Part shown: positions 53,273 through 62,400 of the stretch, in pieces
Layout: every line of letters begins with the position of its first letter
How positions within the stretch are numbered: the first letter of the stretch is position 1
The notes under the pieces: model-generated
What the model was told of the DNA's origin: nothing
Seen by the model: only the letters and a program-made list of their open reading frames with translations
The model's database searches: none
Translations under genes and position numbers: made by a program
From: Spirosoma endbachense
GTDB lineage: Bacteria; Bacteroidota; Bacteroidia; Cytophagales; Spirosomataceae
DNA length: 64,000 bases
Direction: 5' to 3'
Assembly (NCBI RefSeq): GCF_010233585.1
Contig: NZ_CP045997.1
Coordinates: 7,486,621 to 7,550,620, forward strand

Positions 53273-54106
53273 ATGCATTACGGTTATTTTAACGGCACGA
53301 TTGCCCCCACCGACCAGCTTGCTGTCGGCGTTACCGATCTTGGGCTACTTCGGGGTTATGGCCTGTTCGATTATTTTCTGACTTATAACGGTCGGCCATT
53401 TCAGTGGGATTGGTACTGGGAGCGGTTTCAGAACTCCGCTACGCGTATGCATCTGCCGCTACCGATTGGTAAGAGCGAAACCTATGCGATTCTGATGACG
53501 CTGCTTGAGCGTAGCATTGCCGCTGGTGCGCCCGCCGATATGGCATTCCGATTTGTAATGACTGGAGGCTATGCGCCCGACAGCATTAGTGTCGAACGGG
53601 CTAATCTGCTTATCCTGACCGAAGAAATTCATCCGGTTCCCCAGATCCATTATGATCAGGGAGTTAAAGTCATATTGGACGAGTATGTTCGGGAAATGGC
53701 CGAGGTGAAAAGCACTGATTACAAGCGGGTTATTTTGATGGCCCAGGCCATTAAATCAGCTGGGGCGTCGGATCTGCTGTATCAGAAAGGAGGAGAAATC
53801 AGCGAACTGAGCCGAAGCAATTTCTTTATCGTTAAAGGTGATCGGCTTATTACGCCCAATCGGAATATACTGCACGGGATTACGCGCCGAACAATTATTC
53901 AATTAGCGCAAAACGATTTTAAGGTTCAGGAACGGCCATTAATGCTTTCAGAGCTTTACGACGCTGAAGAAGCATTTACGACCAGTTCGACCAAAAAAGT
54001 GCTGCCTATTACCCAAATTGGTGAATTAACCGTTGGCGAAGGGCACGTTGGTCCCAAGTCAAAATTCCTGCTCGAACGGTTCAACGAACTGGTAAAGAAT
54101 TGGTAA
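53273..54106 (+). CDS. class IV aminotransferase (branched-chain aminotransferase/ADC lyase type)
   Basis: 277 residues from ATG 53273; the in-frame ATG at 53216 would place a terminator hairpin in the coding part, so it is rejected. It begins MHYGYFNGTIAP and has DLGLLRGYGLFDYFLTYNG, TDYKRVILMAQA with the PLP Lys151, and GGEISELSRSNFFIV; TSSTKKVLPI near the end is the phosphate-binding loop. Fold type IV PLP enzymes include IlvE, D-amino-acid aminotransferase and 4-amino-4-deoxychorismate lyase (PabC). At this short length PabC or a D-aminotransferase is about as likely as IlvE. Confidence 0.87.
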   Translation: MHYGYFNGTIAPTDQLAVGVTDLGLLRGYGLFDYFLTYNGRPFQWDWYWERFQNSATRMHLPLPIGKSETYAILMTLLERSIAAGAPADMAFRFVMTGGYAPDSISVERANLLILTEEIHPVPQIHYDQGVKVILDEYVREMAEVKSTDYKRVILMAQAIKSAGASDLLYQKGGEISELSRSNFFIVKGDRLITPNRNILHGITRRTIIQLAQNDFKVQERPLMLSELYDAEEAFTTSSTKKVLPITQIGELTVGEGHVGPKSKFLLERFNELVKNW

Positions 54107-54148
54107 TCTATACTACTGGCCGGTCGCTAAAGACTAGCCAGTATTACC
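54102..54148. terminator. hairpin joining two convergent stop codons
   Basis: Two 6-bp stem parts (54102-54107 with 54143-54148, and 54115-54120 with 54137-54142). The TAA of the aminotransferase (54104-54106) pairs with the TAA of the phosphatase on the other strand (54144-54146). Confidence 0.6.
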
Positions 54149-54650
54149 ACTTTCCCTGGGCCTTCATGACTTGCTCGATCACGTCGCGAACCGCTCCGCG
54201 ACCACCGGCCACTGGCGATATATACTTGCAAATTGCCTGAATCTCAGCCACGGCATCGGCCGGACAGGTGCTGAAAACAACTGGTCGGCTCAAAATGGTG
54301 TAATCAGGTATATCGTCTCCCATATACAGAATTTCAGCTTCCTTCAAACCGTCGCGGGCGATATAGCCCAGATAGGCGTTTACTTTCTGGTCGGAGGGGC
54401 CGCCCATAAAAATCGCTGTAACGTTCATTGCTGTTAACCAGCTACGAACGCCATCCGCATTGGAAGAGGATAGAATACCAATCCGAAATCCTGCCTTTAA
54501 TGCCCGTTCAATGGCATACGTATCCCGGATGAAAACCGTCCGAAAGCGTTCGCCGGTAGCTAGTAAATTGACGCTTCCGTCGGTCAGGACGCCGTCTACG
54601 TCAAAAATAAATGTCCTGATTTGTTTAAATCGTTCCTCTATCGGTGCCAT
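54144..54650 (-). CDS. kdsC: KdsC-like HAD phosphatase (3-deoxy-manno-octulosonate-8-P phosphatase family)
   Basis: 168 residues, single HAD domain without cap, as in KdsC. HAD motif I F-D17-V-D19-G-V-L-T-D-G (nucleophile Asp17), motif II LSSSNADGV, and motif III/IV with GDDIPDY. Tetrameric phosphatases of this type remove phosphate from KDO-8-P in lipopolysaccharide synthesis; related HAD-IIIA members act on other sugar phosphates. Its start is 48 bases from that of the methyltransferase gene on the other strand. No kdsA or kdsB lies nearby. Confidence 0.88.
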   Translation of the reverse strand: MAPIEERFKQIRTFIFDVDGVLTDGSVNLLATGERFRTVFIRDTYAIERALKAGFRIGILSSSNADGVRSWLTAMNVTAIFMGGPSDQKVNAYLGYIARDGLKEAEILYMGDDIPDYTILSRPVVFSTCPADAVAEIQAICKYISPVAGGRGAVRDVIEQVMKAQGKW

Positions 54651-54685
54651 GTCGCAAGTTTAATGAAAACCGATTGACAGTTCCG

Positions 54686-54693
54686 TATTTTTG
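54686..54693 (+). promoter_or_regulatory. -7 box immediately before the rRNA methyltransferase start
   Basis: TATTTTTG, full -7 match, 5 bases before ATG 54698; if used, the mRNA would be nearly leaderless. Confidence 0.4.
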
Positions 54694-54697
54694 CAGT

Positions 54698-56104
54698 ATG
54701 AATCTTCATGAATTGCCCACGGCTGGATTGCCCCTGACTGGACTGCCCCTGGCGTTTCAGGCTCGGATGAAAGCGCAATTAGGCGCTGATTTCCCCGCCT
54801 TCGAGGCCGCCCTTCAGCAGGAAACGCCTGTTAGTATTCGGGTCAATCCCCGCAAAATGCATTTCGATACAACAGGCCTGGAGCAGGTTCCATGGTGTTC
54901 GGAAGGCTTTTATCTTGCGGAGCGGCCAAGCTTTACGCTTGATCCATTATTTCAGGCAGGAGCCTACTACGTGCAGGAGGCCTCCTCCATGCTCTTGCAG
55001 GAAGCTTTAAAGCAAACCGTAAACCTGACCCGCCCATTACGAGTGCTGGATCTATGTGCCGCTCCGGGCGGAAAAAGTACACTGTTGGCGTCAGTCCTGC
55101 ATCCCGATAGTATGCTGATCTGTAATGAAGTTATCCGCAGTCGGGTGTCGGTGCTTCGCGAAAATATGGACAAATGGGGCTATCCGAATGTGGTTATCAG
55201 TAATCACGACCCCGAAGAAATGAGCAATCTGGCGGGCTTTTTCGATCTAATCGTTGTCGATGCGCCTTGCTCTGGTGAGGGGTTATTTCGGAAAGATCCC
55301 GATGCGATGCAGGAGTGGTCGGAGGCTAATGTGCAACTGTGTTCGGCTCGTCAGAAACGAATTTTAGCCGCGGCAGCCTCTTTACTGGACGAAGGCGGAA
55401 CGCTGATTTACAGCACCTGCACCTATAATGACGACGAAAATACAGAGAATATCCACTACCTGACCGAAAACGGTTTTCGGAGCCGCCCGCTCATCCTGCC
55501 GCCCAGCTGGAATGTGGTTGAGAAGGAGTCTGGCGATGCCGTTGGTTATCAGTGTTATCCACATCGGGTTCGGGGCGAAGGATTTTTTATCAGTGTTTTT
55601 CGAAAAACAGCATTCACCGCAGCGGTAAAGCTGGATGCCCGCACGTTTCGTAGTATCCGGGCTTTGCGGCCGAGAGAAACGACATCGGCAATGAAGTGGC
55701 TGCAAAATCCGGCCGACTTTTCATTGTGGGAAAAGCCAAATGGCGATGTGATGGCTTTGCCGAAATCGTTGGAGAAGCAGTTTCTGTTTTTAGATAGTGC
55801 AATACGAAACAAAGGTTTTGGGTTGGAAATGGGGCAATTCAAAGGGACTGATTTCATTCCATCTCATGCGCTGGCATTAAGCACGGCCATTAATCCTGGC
55901 TTATCGGGTGTATCGTTAAGTAAGGAAGATGCCTTGCACTACTTTAAGAAAGAAAATCTGATATTTGCTGAACCTGTTAAAGGCTGGCAACTAGCTAAAT
56001 ACGAAGGAGTAAACCTGGGGTGGGTCAAAGGCGTTGGCAATCGGGTAAACAATTACCTGCCGAAAGACTGGCGCATTCGTATGGATATTAAAGAATACGT
56101 ATGA
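54698..56104 (+). CDS. NSUN/RsmF-type rRNA (cytosine-C5-)-methyltransferase
   Basis: 468 residues from ATG 54698 (the frame extends to 54644 but overlaps the divergent gene's start). SAM-binding DLCAAPGGKSTLL, motif IV DAPCSGEGLFRKD with Cys191 and motif VI STCTYNDDENTENI with catalytic Cys241. A C-terminal RNA-binding extension (about 300-465) as in RsmF, with WVKGVGNRVNNYLPKDWR near the end. It methylates a cytosine in 16S rRNA, or possibly tRNA. The stop overlaps the next gene's ATG (ATGA). Confidence 0.92.
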   Translation: MNLHELPTAGLPLTGLPLAFQARMKAQLGADFPAFEAALQQETPVSIRVNPRKMHFDTTGLEQVPWCSEGFYLAERPSFTLDPLFQAGAYYVQEASSMLLQEALKQTVNLTRPLRVLDLCAAPGGKSTLLASVLHPDSMLICNEVIRSRVSVLRENMDKWGYPNVVISNHDPEEMSNLAGFFDLIVVDAPCSGEGLFRKDPDAMQEWSEANVQLCSARQKRILAAAASLLDEGGTLIYSTCTYNDDENTENIHYLTENGFRSRPLILPPSWNVVEKESGDAVGYQCYPHRVRGEGFFISVFRKTAFTAAVKLDARTFRSIRALRPRETTSAMKWLQNPADFSLWEKPNGDVMALPKSLEKQFLFLDSAIRNKGFGLEMGQFKGTDFIPSHALALSTAINPGLSGVSLSKEDALHYFKKENLIFAEPVKGWQLAKYEGVNLGWVKGVGNRVNNYLPKDWRIRMDIKEYV

Positions 56105-57153
56105 AACGGATTTTCACCATCACGGGCCTTTTGCTGGCCACAATTGTTGTCGGTTATGTGCTCGGCCCATCGGCGCACTACGATGCTATAAAAGAAGAGC
56201 CAATCACCCTTGATCCGGATTTGGTAAAACTGGAAAAAAGCATTTCGGAGTCAGAAAGCAAGGCCAATCTTCGCCCTGACAATGAGGCTCGTATTGTTTG
56301 GGCAGATAGTCTGCACAAAGTCAAAACACCCTATAGTATCGTTTATATTCCGGGCTTTACGGCAAGCTGGGCTGAGGGCGACCCGGTTCATAAACAGCTG
56401 GCAAAGCGTTTCGGCTGTAATCTGTACCTGGCTCGTACCTACGGACATGGCGTTGATTCTCCGGATGCTCTAAAAGATCTGACACCCAGTAATTACGCCG
56501 GATCGGCCGAGCGGGCGTTAGCCATTGGGAAAGAATTAGGAGAAAAGGTAATCGTTATGGGTACATCGGCGGGAGGAATGCTGGCACTTTACCTGGCTGC
56601 CCGCCATCCTGAAATTCAGGGCCTGATCCTCTATTCGCCTTGTATTGCGGTCGCCAATCCGGCCTTAAAACTTGTTACAAAGCCCTGGGGGCAGCAAATT
56701 ATTACGCAGGTATTTGGGGGCGATCATGTCGTTAACGCATACAATAAACCCGGTCGGGTTCGCTACTGGCTTCCCCAATACCATACCAATGGCCTCATTA
56801 CCTTACAAACTATGCTGGATGAGTACATGACGCCCGAGGAGTTTCAGAAAGTGAAACAACCCGTGTTCATGGGCTATTATTATAAGGATGAAGCCAATCA
56901 GGATAAAGTTGTCTCGGTAGCGGCTATGCTCGATATGTTTAATGAGTTGGGGACGCCCGCTGATAAAAAACAAAAGGTCGATTTTCCGAATGCCGGTGAG
57001 CACGTAATTGCTTCCTATTATACGGCTGGCGACTTGGACGGTGTGTATCAATCCACCGAAAAATTCATGAAGAATGTGTTAAATCTCCCCATGGCACAAG
57101 GGCCAGCGCAAACTGTCGCATTTCGGCAGAACGGTGGTTCGACCAAAAAATAA
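56101..57153 (+). CDS. exported alpha/beta hydrolase
   Basis: 350 residues. An N-terminal membrane/signal segment (about 4-22). Core: IPGFTASWAEGD (oxyanion loop), GTSAGG with Ser156 and a late GEHVIAS with the His. The loop EEFQKVKQPVFMGYYYKDEA contains the probable Asp. It is anchored or secreted and probably hydrolyses an ester or lipid. Its ATG overlaps the methyltransferase stop by 4 bases, so translation is coupled although the roles look unrelated. Confidence 0.87.
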   Translation: MKRIFTITGLLLATIVVGYVLGPSAHYDAIKEEPITLDPDLVKLEKSISESESKANLRPDNEARIVWADSLHKVKTPYSIVYIPGFTASWAEGDPVHKQLAKRFGCNLYLARTYGHGVDSPDALKDLTPSNYAGSAERALAIGKELGEKVIVMGTSAGGMLALYLAARHPEIQGLILYSPCIAVANPALKLVTKPWGQQIITQVFGGDHVVNAYNKPGRVRYWLPQYHTNGLITLQTMLDEYMTPEEFQKVKQPVFMGYYYKDEANQDKVVSVAAMLDMFNELGTPADKKQKVDFPNAGEHVIASYYTAGDLDGVYQSTEKFMKNVLNLPMAQGPAQTVAFRQNGGSTKK

Positions 57154-57155
57154 CC

Positions 57156-57163
57156 TAACTTTG
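57156..57163 (+). promoter_or_regulatory. -7 box in the fabI leader region
   Basis: TAACTTTG, full -7 match, 115 bases before the fabI start; no TTG at the right spacing was found. Confidence 0.4.
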
Positions 57164-57245
57164 GCGTCTTATTGTCATTTGGGTCAGACAAAGAATGACA
57201 TAAGTACAGTTTTCTGCCAAAAATCTCGTGATAACGAATCCTCGA

Positions 57246-57270
57246 AAACTGTAAACTGCAAACTGTAAAC
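57246..57270 (+). repeat. 11-bp direct repeat before fabI
   Basis: AAACTGTAAAC at 57246-57256 and again at 57260-57270 (period 14), ending 8 bases before the start codon. The first copy also pairs with an upstream TACAGTTTTC (about 57205-57214). It may be an operator or a small RNA-structure element. Confidence 0.5.
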
Positions 57271-57278
57271 TTACCATA

Positions 57279-58094
57279 ATGGCTTACGGATTACTGAACG
57301 GAAAACGCGGCATCATTTCCGGTGCCTTAGACGAAAACTCGATTGCCTGGAAAGTCGCTCTGAAAGCGAAAGAAGAAGGGGCTACATTCACGCTTACCAA
57401 TGCACCGATTGCCATGCGTATGGGGGCCATCAAAGAATTGGCTGAACAGTGTAATGCTGAAATTATTCCCGCAGATGCTACCTCGACCGAAGATATCGAA
57501 AACCTGTTTACCAAATCAACCGAAGCGCTCGGCGGTAAACTGGACTTCGTTCTGCATAGCATCGGCATGAGCCCAAACGTACGGAAAGGCAAGGCATACA
57601 CTGACCTCAATTACGAGTGGTTCAAACAGAGTATTGATATCTCGGCCCTGTCGTTTCATAAGATGATGCAAACTGCCTATAAACAGGATGCCATCAATGA
57701 ATGGGGTTCGATTGTTGCCCTGACCTACATGGCGGCTCAACGGACCTTTCCGTTTTATGGCGATATGGCCGATGCTAAAGCCGTTCTGGAATCAATTGCC
57801 CGGAGCTTCGGCTACAAATATGGCAAGTATCGTAAGGTTCGGGTGAACACCGTTTCGCAATCGCCTACACCAACGAAGGCGGGTAGCGGAATCGGTGGCT
57901 TTGATAAATTCTTCGATTTTGCTGACAAGACGGCACCACTCGGCAACGCTACCGCCGACCAGTGTGCCGACTATGTTGTAACACTCTTCTCCGACCTTAC
58001 CCGCATGGTCACGATGCAGAATCTATACCATGACGGTGGCTTCTCCATGACCGGTATCTCGGAAGAAGTGATGGAGTTGATCACCAAAGAGTAG
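57279..58094 (+). CDS. fabI: enoyl-[acyl-carrier-protein] reductase (NADH)
   Basis: 271 residues. Short-chain-dehydrogenase-like with the FabI pattern: KRGIISGALDENSIAWKVAL (FabI has this in place of the usual G-x3-GxG), then FVLHSIGMSP, and the catalytic Y160-x6-K167 (YGDMADAK). SISALSFHKMM and NTVSQSPTPTKAGSGI contact substrate and cofactor. It reduces enoyl-ACP in fatty-acid synthesis. It has its own promoter region and is followed by a strong terminator. Confidence 0.97.
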   Translation: MAYGLLNGKRGIISGALDENSIAWKVALKAKEEGATFTLTNAPIAMRMGAIKELAEQCNAEIIPADATSTEDIENLFTKSTEALGGKLDFVLHSIGMSPNVRKGKAYTDLNYEWFKQSIDISALSFHKMMQTAYKQDAINEWGSIVALTYMAAQRTFPFYGDMADAKAVLESIARSFGYKYGKYRKVRVNTVSQSPTPTKAGSGIGGFDKFFDFADKTAPLGNATADQCADYVVTLFSDLTRMVTMQNLYHDGGFSMTGISEEVMELITKE

Positions 58095-58110
58095 AAGACC
58101 ATAAACTCAA

Positions 58111-58159
58111 AGAAAAGCGTAAGGCTCCCGAAACGGTTTCGGGAGCCTTACGCTTTTCT
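58111..58159. terminator. 24-bp bidirectional terminator
   Basis: Perfect 24-bp arms (58111-58134 and 58136-58159) around a single base; T-run within the right arm. Between fabI (stop 58094) and the PhoD-like gene (stop 58182), which are convergent. Confidence 0.9.
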
Positions 58160-58181
58160 ATAAAACAGCCTTATGAAACGA

Positions 58182-59204
58182 TCAAAATTTAACCTGCTGC
58201 GTCAGATAGGTTGCCCGTTCATCGCCGTTTATTCGGACAGTGGCCGTTAATGGCTTAGCATTCCAGTCTACGGTAATCAGGCCGTAATTTAATTGGGCCA
58301 CAATTGCGCCGACGCGGTGCCGGTTTACTTCTTCATGTGGTGCCGAAACGTGGGTCAGACCACTGCTGGTGATATCATACAAATCATAGCCTAAGCCTGG
58401 CACACTTACTTTCGATACTTCGGCCTGGTGCCGATCCCCACTAATCAATATGGCCCCTTTGGGTTTTGTTTTGCTCAACAAATCCAGAAGCCGTTGGCGT
58501 GAGGTGGGGAAATTAGCCCATTTCTCATAAATATGATCTTCGGGAAGAACCTGAACTCCGCTCCCGATAATGTGTATGTCGGCATCGGAGTTGGTCAATT
58601 GTTTCTCCAGCCACTGCCATTGAGCTTCCCCCAGCATATCACCGGAAGGGTCTGGTACATTGGCTTTTCCGTCTTTCTTCAACGGATCGCGAAAATAGCG
58701 TGCGTCCAGTAGAATTACTTTTACCTGCTTTCCTTTGGGCCCATAAACGTGGGTAGAATAGGCTCCTTCCTGTTTTCGCAGTGAGCTGGTCGTTGGAACA
58801 TCCAGAAAGTCAAGCATTAGCTGCTGGCTCTCTTTTCGGCGAGGGTATTCTTTTCCACCGTCGTTGACGCCGTAATCATGGTCGTCCCATACGCCAATCA
58901 CGGAAGTCGATTGCCGCAACTGCTGGTAAACCGGGTTCGACTTTTGCCGGGCATATTTGGCACTGAGCGTATCCATACTCTCCGAATCGCCATAAATGTT
59001 ATCGCCAAGCCATATCCAGACATCGGGTTTTTGCGCCACAATATCATCCCATAAAGGCTGGGGCCGTTTCTGGTCGCTACACGATCCAAATGCAATTGTA
59101 GTGACCGTTTTTTGTTCCTGAGATGACGCCGTATCAGTCTTTGACGAACGGCATCCGGCCAGTACTACGCAACCAATAAAGCCGAGCGTAACCAGTTTTT
59201 TCAT
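58182..59204 (-). CDS. alkaline phosphatase D (PhoD)-like lipoprotein
   Basis: 340 residues. Lipoprotein signal VVLAGC (lipidated Cys18). The PhoD-like metallophosphoesterase domain has GSCSDQKRPQPLWDDI, WLGDNIYGD, WDDHDYGVNDGG, and ISGDRHQAEV near the end, giving the Asp/Asn/His metal ligands. PhoD enzymes are Ca/Fe-dependent phosphodi- and monoesterases on the cell surface or periplasm and cleave cell-wall teichoic acid in Gram-positives; here a phosphate-ester scavenging role is likely but not shown. No Pho box or phosphate operon adjoins. Confidence 0.9.
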   Translation of the reverse strand: MKKLVTLGFIGCVVLAGCRSSKTDTASSQEQKTVTTIAFGSCSDQKRPQPLWDDIVAQKPDVWIWLGDNIYGDSESMDTLSAKYARQKSNPVYQQLRQSTSVIGVWDDHDYGVNDGGKEYPRRKESQQLMLDFLDVPTTSSLRKQEGAYSTHVYGPKGKQVKVILLDARYFRDPLKKDGKANVPDPSGDMLGEAQWQWLEKQLTNSDADIHIIGSGVQVLPEDHIYEKWANFPTSRQRLLDLLSKTKPKGAILISGDRHQAEVSKVSVPGLGYDLYDITSSGLTHVSAPHEEVNRHRVGAIVAQLNYGLITVDWNAKPLTATVRINGDERATYLTQQVKF

Positions 59205-59292
59205 TAGAGGATTTTTGATTATTGATTCCGTAAAAGTAAAGCAGCCGCTCTGATTCTGAATTCAATTCAAGATTTGTTAATAAAAGGAAGGA

Positions 59293-59375
59293 CTTTCGCT
59301 CAGAACCACGGTCCGCCGTTGCGACCGTGGTTATTTGTTCGCCATTAGTAACCGTGGCACGGTTCTGAGCGAAAG
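59293..59375. repeat. dispersed hairpin element, copy C
   Basis: Outer arms CTTTCGCTCAGAACC (59293-59307) and its complement (59361-59375), an inner hairpin ACCACGGTC/GACCGTGGT (59305-59313 and 59323-59331), and TAGTAACCGTGGCAC in the right part. The right part matches copy A (33736-33770) over about 35 bases with a few changes. Confidence 0.85.
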
Positions 59376-59419
59376 CCTAAAAAGGAAGCCTGAAGGGCAA
59401 ACCTTCGGCATAGTTGTCT

Positions 59420-62400
59420 TTATATATCCCAACTCCGTACAATACGACTCCCGTTTTCTGTGGATTCAGCACGAATGAAATTGTCAACTTCCTGCTGAAG
59501 CTCTTCAACGTGTGAAATAATACCGACAACCCGGTTTTCGGAACGAAGAGCTTTTAAGGTTTTGAAAACTGTCTGTAGGGAATCTTTATCAAGTGTTCCG
59601 AAGCCCTCATCCAGAAAAAACAGATTTTGTTTGGCTTTGGTCAGGTGCTGAATATTGTCTGACAGGGCAAGCGCAAGCGACAACGAGGCCTGAAATGTTT
59701 GACCGCCGGAGAGCGTTTTCACACTTCTGACTTCACCCCCGTTGAGGTAGTCGCGCACCTGAAAGCCGTTTTTATCGTCCAGCTCCAGTTTCAACTGATT
59801 ATTGGTCAGTTTGAAAAAACGCTCATTGGCCGATTCACACAGGTTTTTGAGGTAGACCGACGAAACATAGTTGACGAAGCCCTGAGCCCGGAATAATTCG
59901 TCCATTTTCTTTAAATCCTGTCGCCGGAGGTCCAGCTCATCATGGCGCTTCTGATGATCCTGTTTCTGCTGCCATTGGGCTTCGAGCGTGGCCAATATGG
60001 TGGTTGCGCGCCCGTGCTCTTTGTTTAATTCATCTTTTTCGGCTTGCAATACTGTGAGTTTCTGTTGAACGGCCGTCAGCGCAGCAGGGTCGAAGGGGTG
60101 CTCGGCTAATTCTGCCTCCAGGGTTTCCACCTGTTTCTGTAAGCCTGTTCGCTTTTCATTGTAGTCGTTGATTCGCCGTTTTTCCCGGCTAACATCTATT
60201 CCGGACTGTAGGATCTGATTCACCTGCTCCCGATTCAACCCCTGGGCGTCCAGATTCAGGTTGATCGTCGTTTCCAGCGTTTTGCTTTCCTGACTAACTT
60301 CGGCTAGCTGTATATTGACTTGTTGAATCTGCTCCTCCAGTGTCGCCAGTTCTTTTTCGGCGCTGCTTTTCTGTTTATCAGCATCGTCGAAATTGATTTT
60401 TGTCTGCTTGTACGTGCGATAAAGCGACTCGCGCAGGTCGGCAATCTGATCCAGACCCCATTGTTTTACTTCGTCGAGCCGAAAGTGTTCCAGCGATTCG
60501 GCGGCTGTTTTCAACTGACCATTCAAGCCCGAAAGGTCGTTATCTGCTTCGGCAACTTTGCGGGCCAGTTCTTTGTAGATAATTTCGGTTTCTTCGGTGA
60601 GTTTGTTCAGTTCCCGAACAGCCTGCTGTGCGTCCTGAAGCTGTTTTTGGCCGTCACTTTCCTGCCTCATAGCCTCTATGACCAGGCCTTCCTGCTCTTT
60701 CGAGAATTCCGGCCACACAAACGCATCTTCATGGGCTGTCAATTGCCCGACTATTTCCGTGCGTTCCTGCGTAAGCCGCTTCCCATTCTCCAACTCACTA
60801 CGTAGCTTCGTTGCCAGTTCTTTTATTGTTAGTTGAAGCGTTGTTGTGTCGTCAATTCGTTGGACAACTTTTCGCAAAGCCGCATCACTGCGCTGAACCT
60901 CGGTATCTTCTGCGTTTCCTATATGCCGATTCGGGTGGTGTTCTGACCCACATAAAGGGCATGGTTTGCCATCGGTTAGTGCATCAGCATACTTACGAAG
61001 CTCATCCTGAACCAATAGTTGCCGATGTTTTGTCTCCCGGTCTTCCCGAATTAGTTTCAGTTGTGCGAGGGCGTCCTCAATTTGATCAGGTAATGTTTTA
61101 AGCGTCAACTGAGCCCAGTCGACAGGAAATCCAGCTAATGCATCGTTTTTACGCTGCTTTAGTTTTTCTACGGCCAGATCATAGTTGTTAAGGGCAGCTT
61201 GTAAATCGTCAGCCTGTTTTTTTAGCGGTTTATAAGCTGTGAACCAGTTATTTACTTTATAAAGCCTTTCAAGATTCGACGTTTGCCCAAGTCCATTATC
61301 CAGTACAAGCTGATGTTTAGTCCGGTCAGCTTTATAGTGATCAAGCTGGCTGGTTTGCTGCTCAAGCTGGCTGGCTAGTGTGTCCCGGTTATGTATTTGC
61401 TGACTAATTGATTGCTGCAACGTCCTGATTTGCTGCACCGTATCTAATTCATCAATCTTCTGTTGCAGTTCATCACGAGTCTCATATGCTTTTTTCGCGG
61501 CATCATACAGACTCACTAAACTCGCCCGACGCTTGCCTGCGACACTGAGTTGTTGACGGGCATTTTGTTCCGTTTCTGTTAGCTTAAGTTGTTTACTGGC
61601 TAATTTGTCGAAAATGGCAAAGTCAGACTGGAAAATTAACAAACAGGTCTCATACAAGGCGATATCGGCCTCAAGACGCTGGTATTGTTCCTGTTGTATA
61701 AGGAGTTGAGTAAGTTCCTGCTGGTGGGATGCCAGGAGCTTGCTTCGATTCTGGCTCTCGATCAGTCGCTTTTCATCGGGCAACAACTGGTTGATTTCCG
61801 TTTCCTTTTGGGCCAATGATTCCAGGACGACTGTAATACTGGTCTTGGCCTGCTCAATCGCTTCGGGTGTAACATCGCCCAGAGGAGCCAGCAAACCGCG
61901 TAATTCCGAAAGCTGATCATCATTCTCTTTGTTCAGTTTCCCAACTCGACCAGCCATATCGTACTGATCCAGTTTGAATAACTGATTCATCATCTTTGTG
62001 CGCTCCGTTGGGCTGAGTTCCAGAAACTCCCGAAACTGGTTTTGTGGAATGATGATCGTTCGCTTAAAATTGTCGTAGTCTAAGCCAAGAATCTGCTTCG
62101 ACAATAGGGCGACATCCTCCTTTTCATTCCCAACCGGCTGCCAGTCGTTTTCCTGCCAGATAAACATCCGACGTTCGCCCGGCATAATCTCATGATGCTT
62201 TTTGGGGTGTCGTCGGGCTTCATAAATGAATTTATAGCGTTGCTGCTCGGGCCCGGCCTGAAATTCGAAGTCGATGAGCAAATGCTTCGACTTCAGATTC
62301 ATCATATTGTACTGGCGATTATCGCGGCTATTAAGTCGCTCGGTTTCACCGTACAAAGCAAAACTAATGGCTTCCAGCAAAGACGTTTTACCACTGCCGA

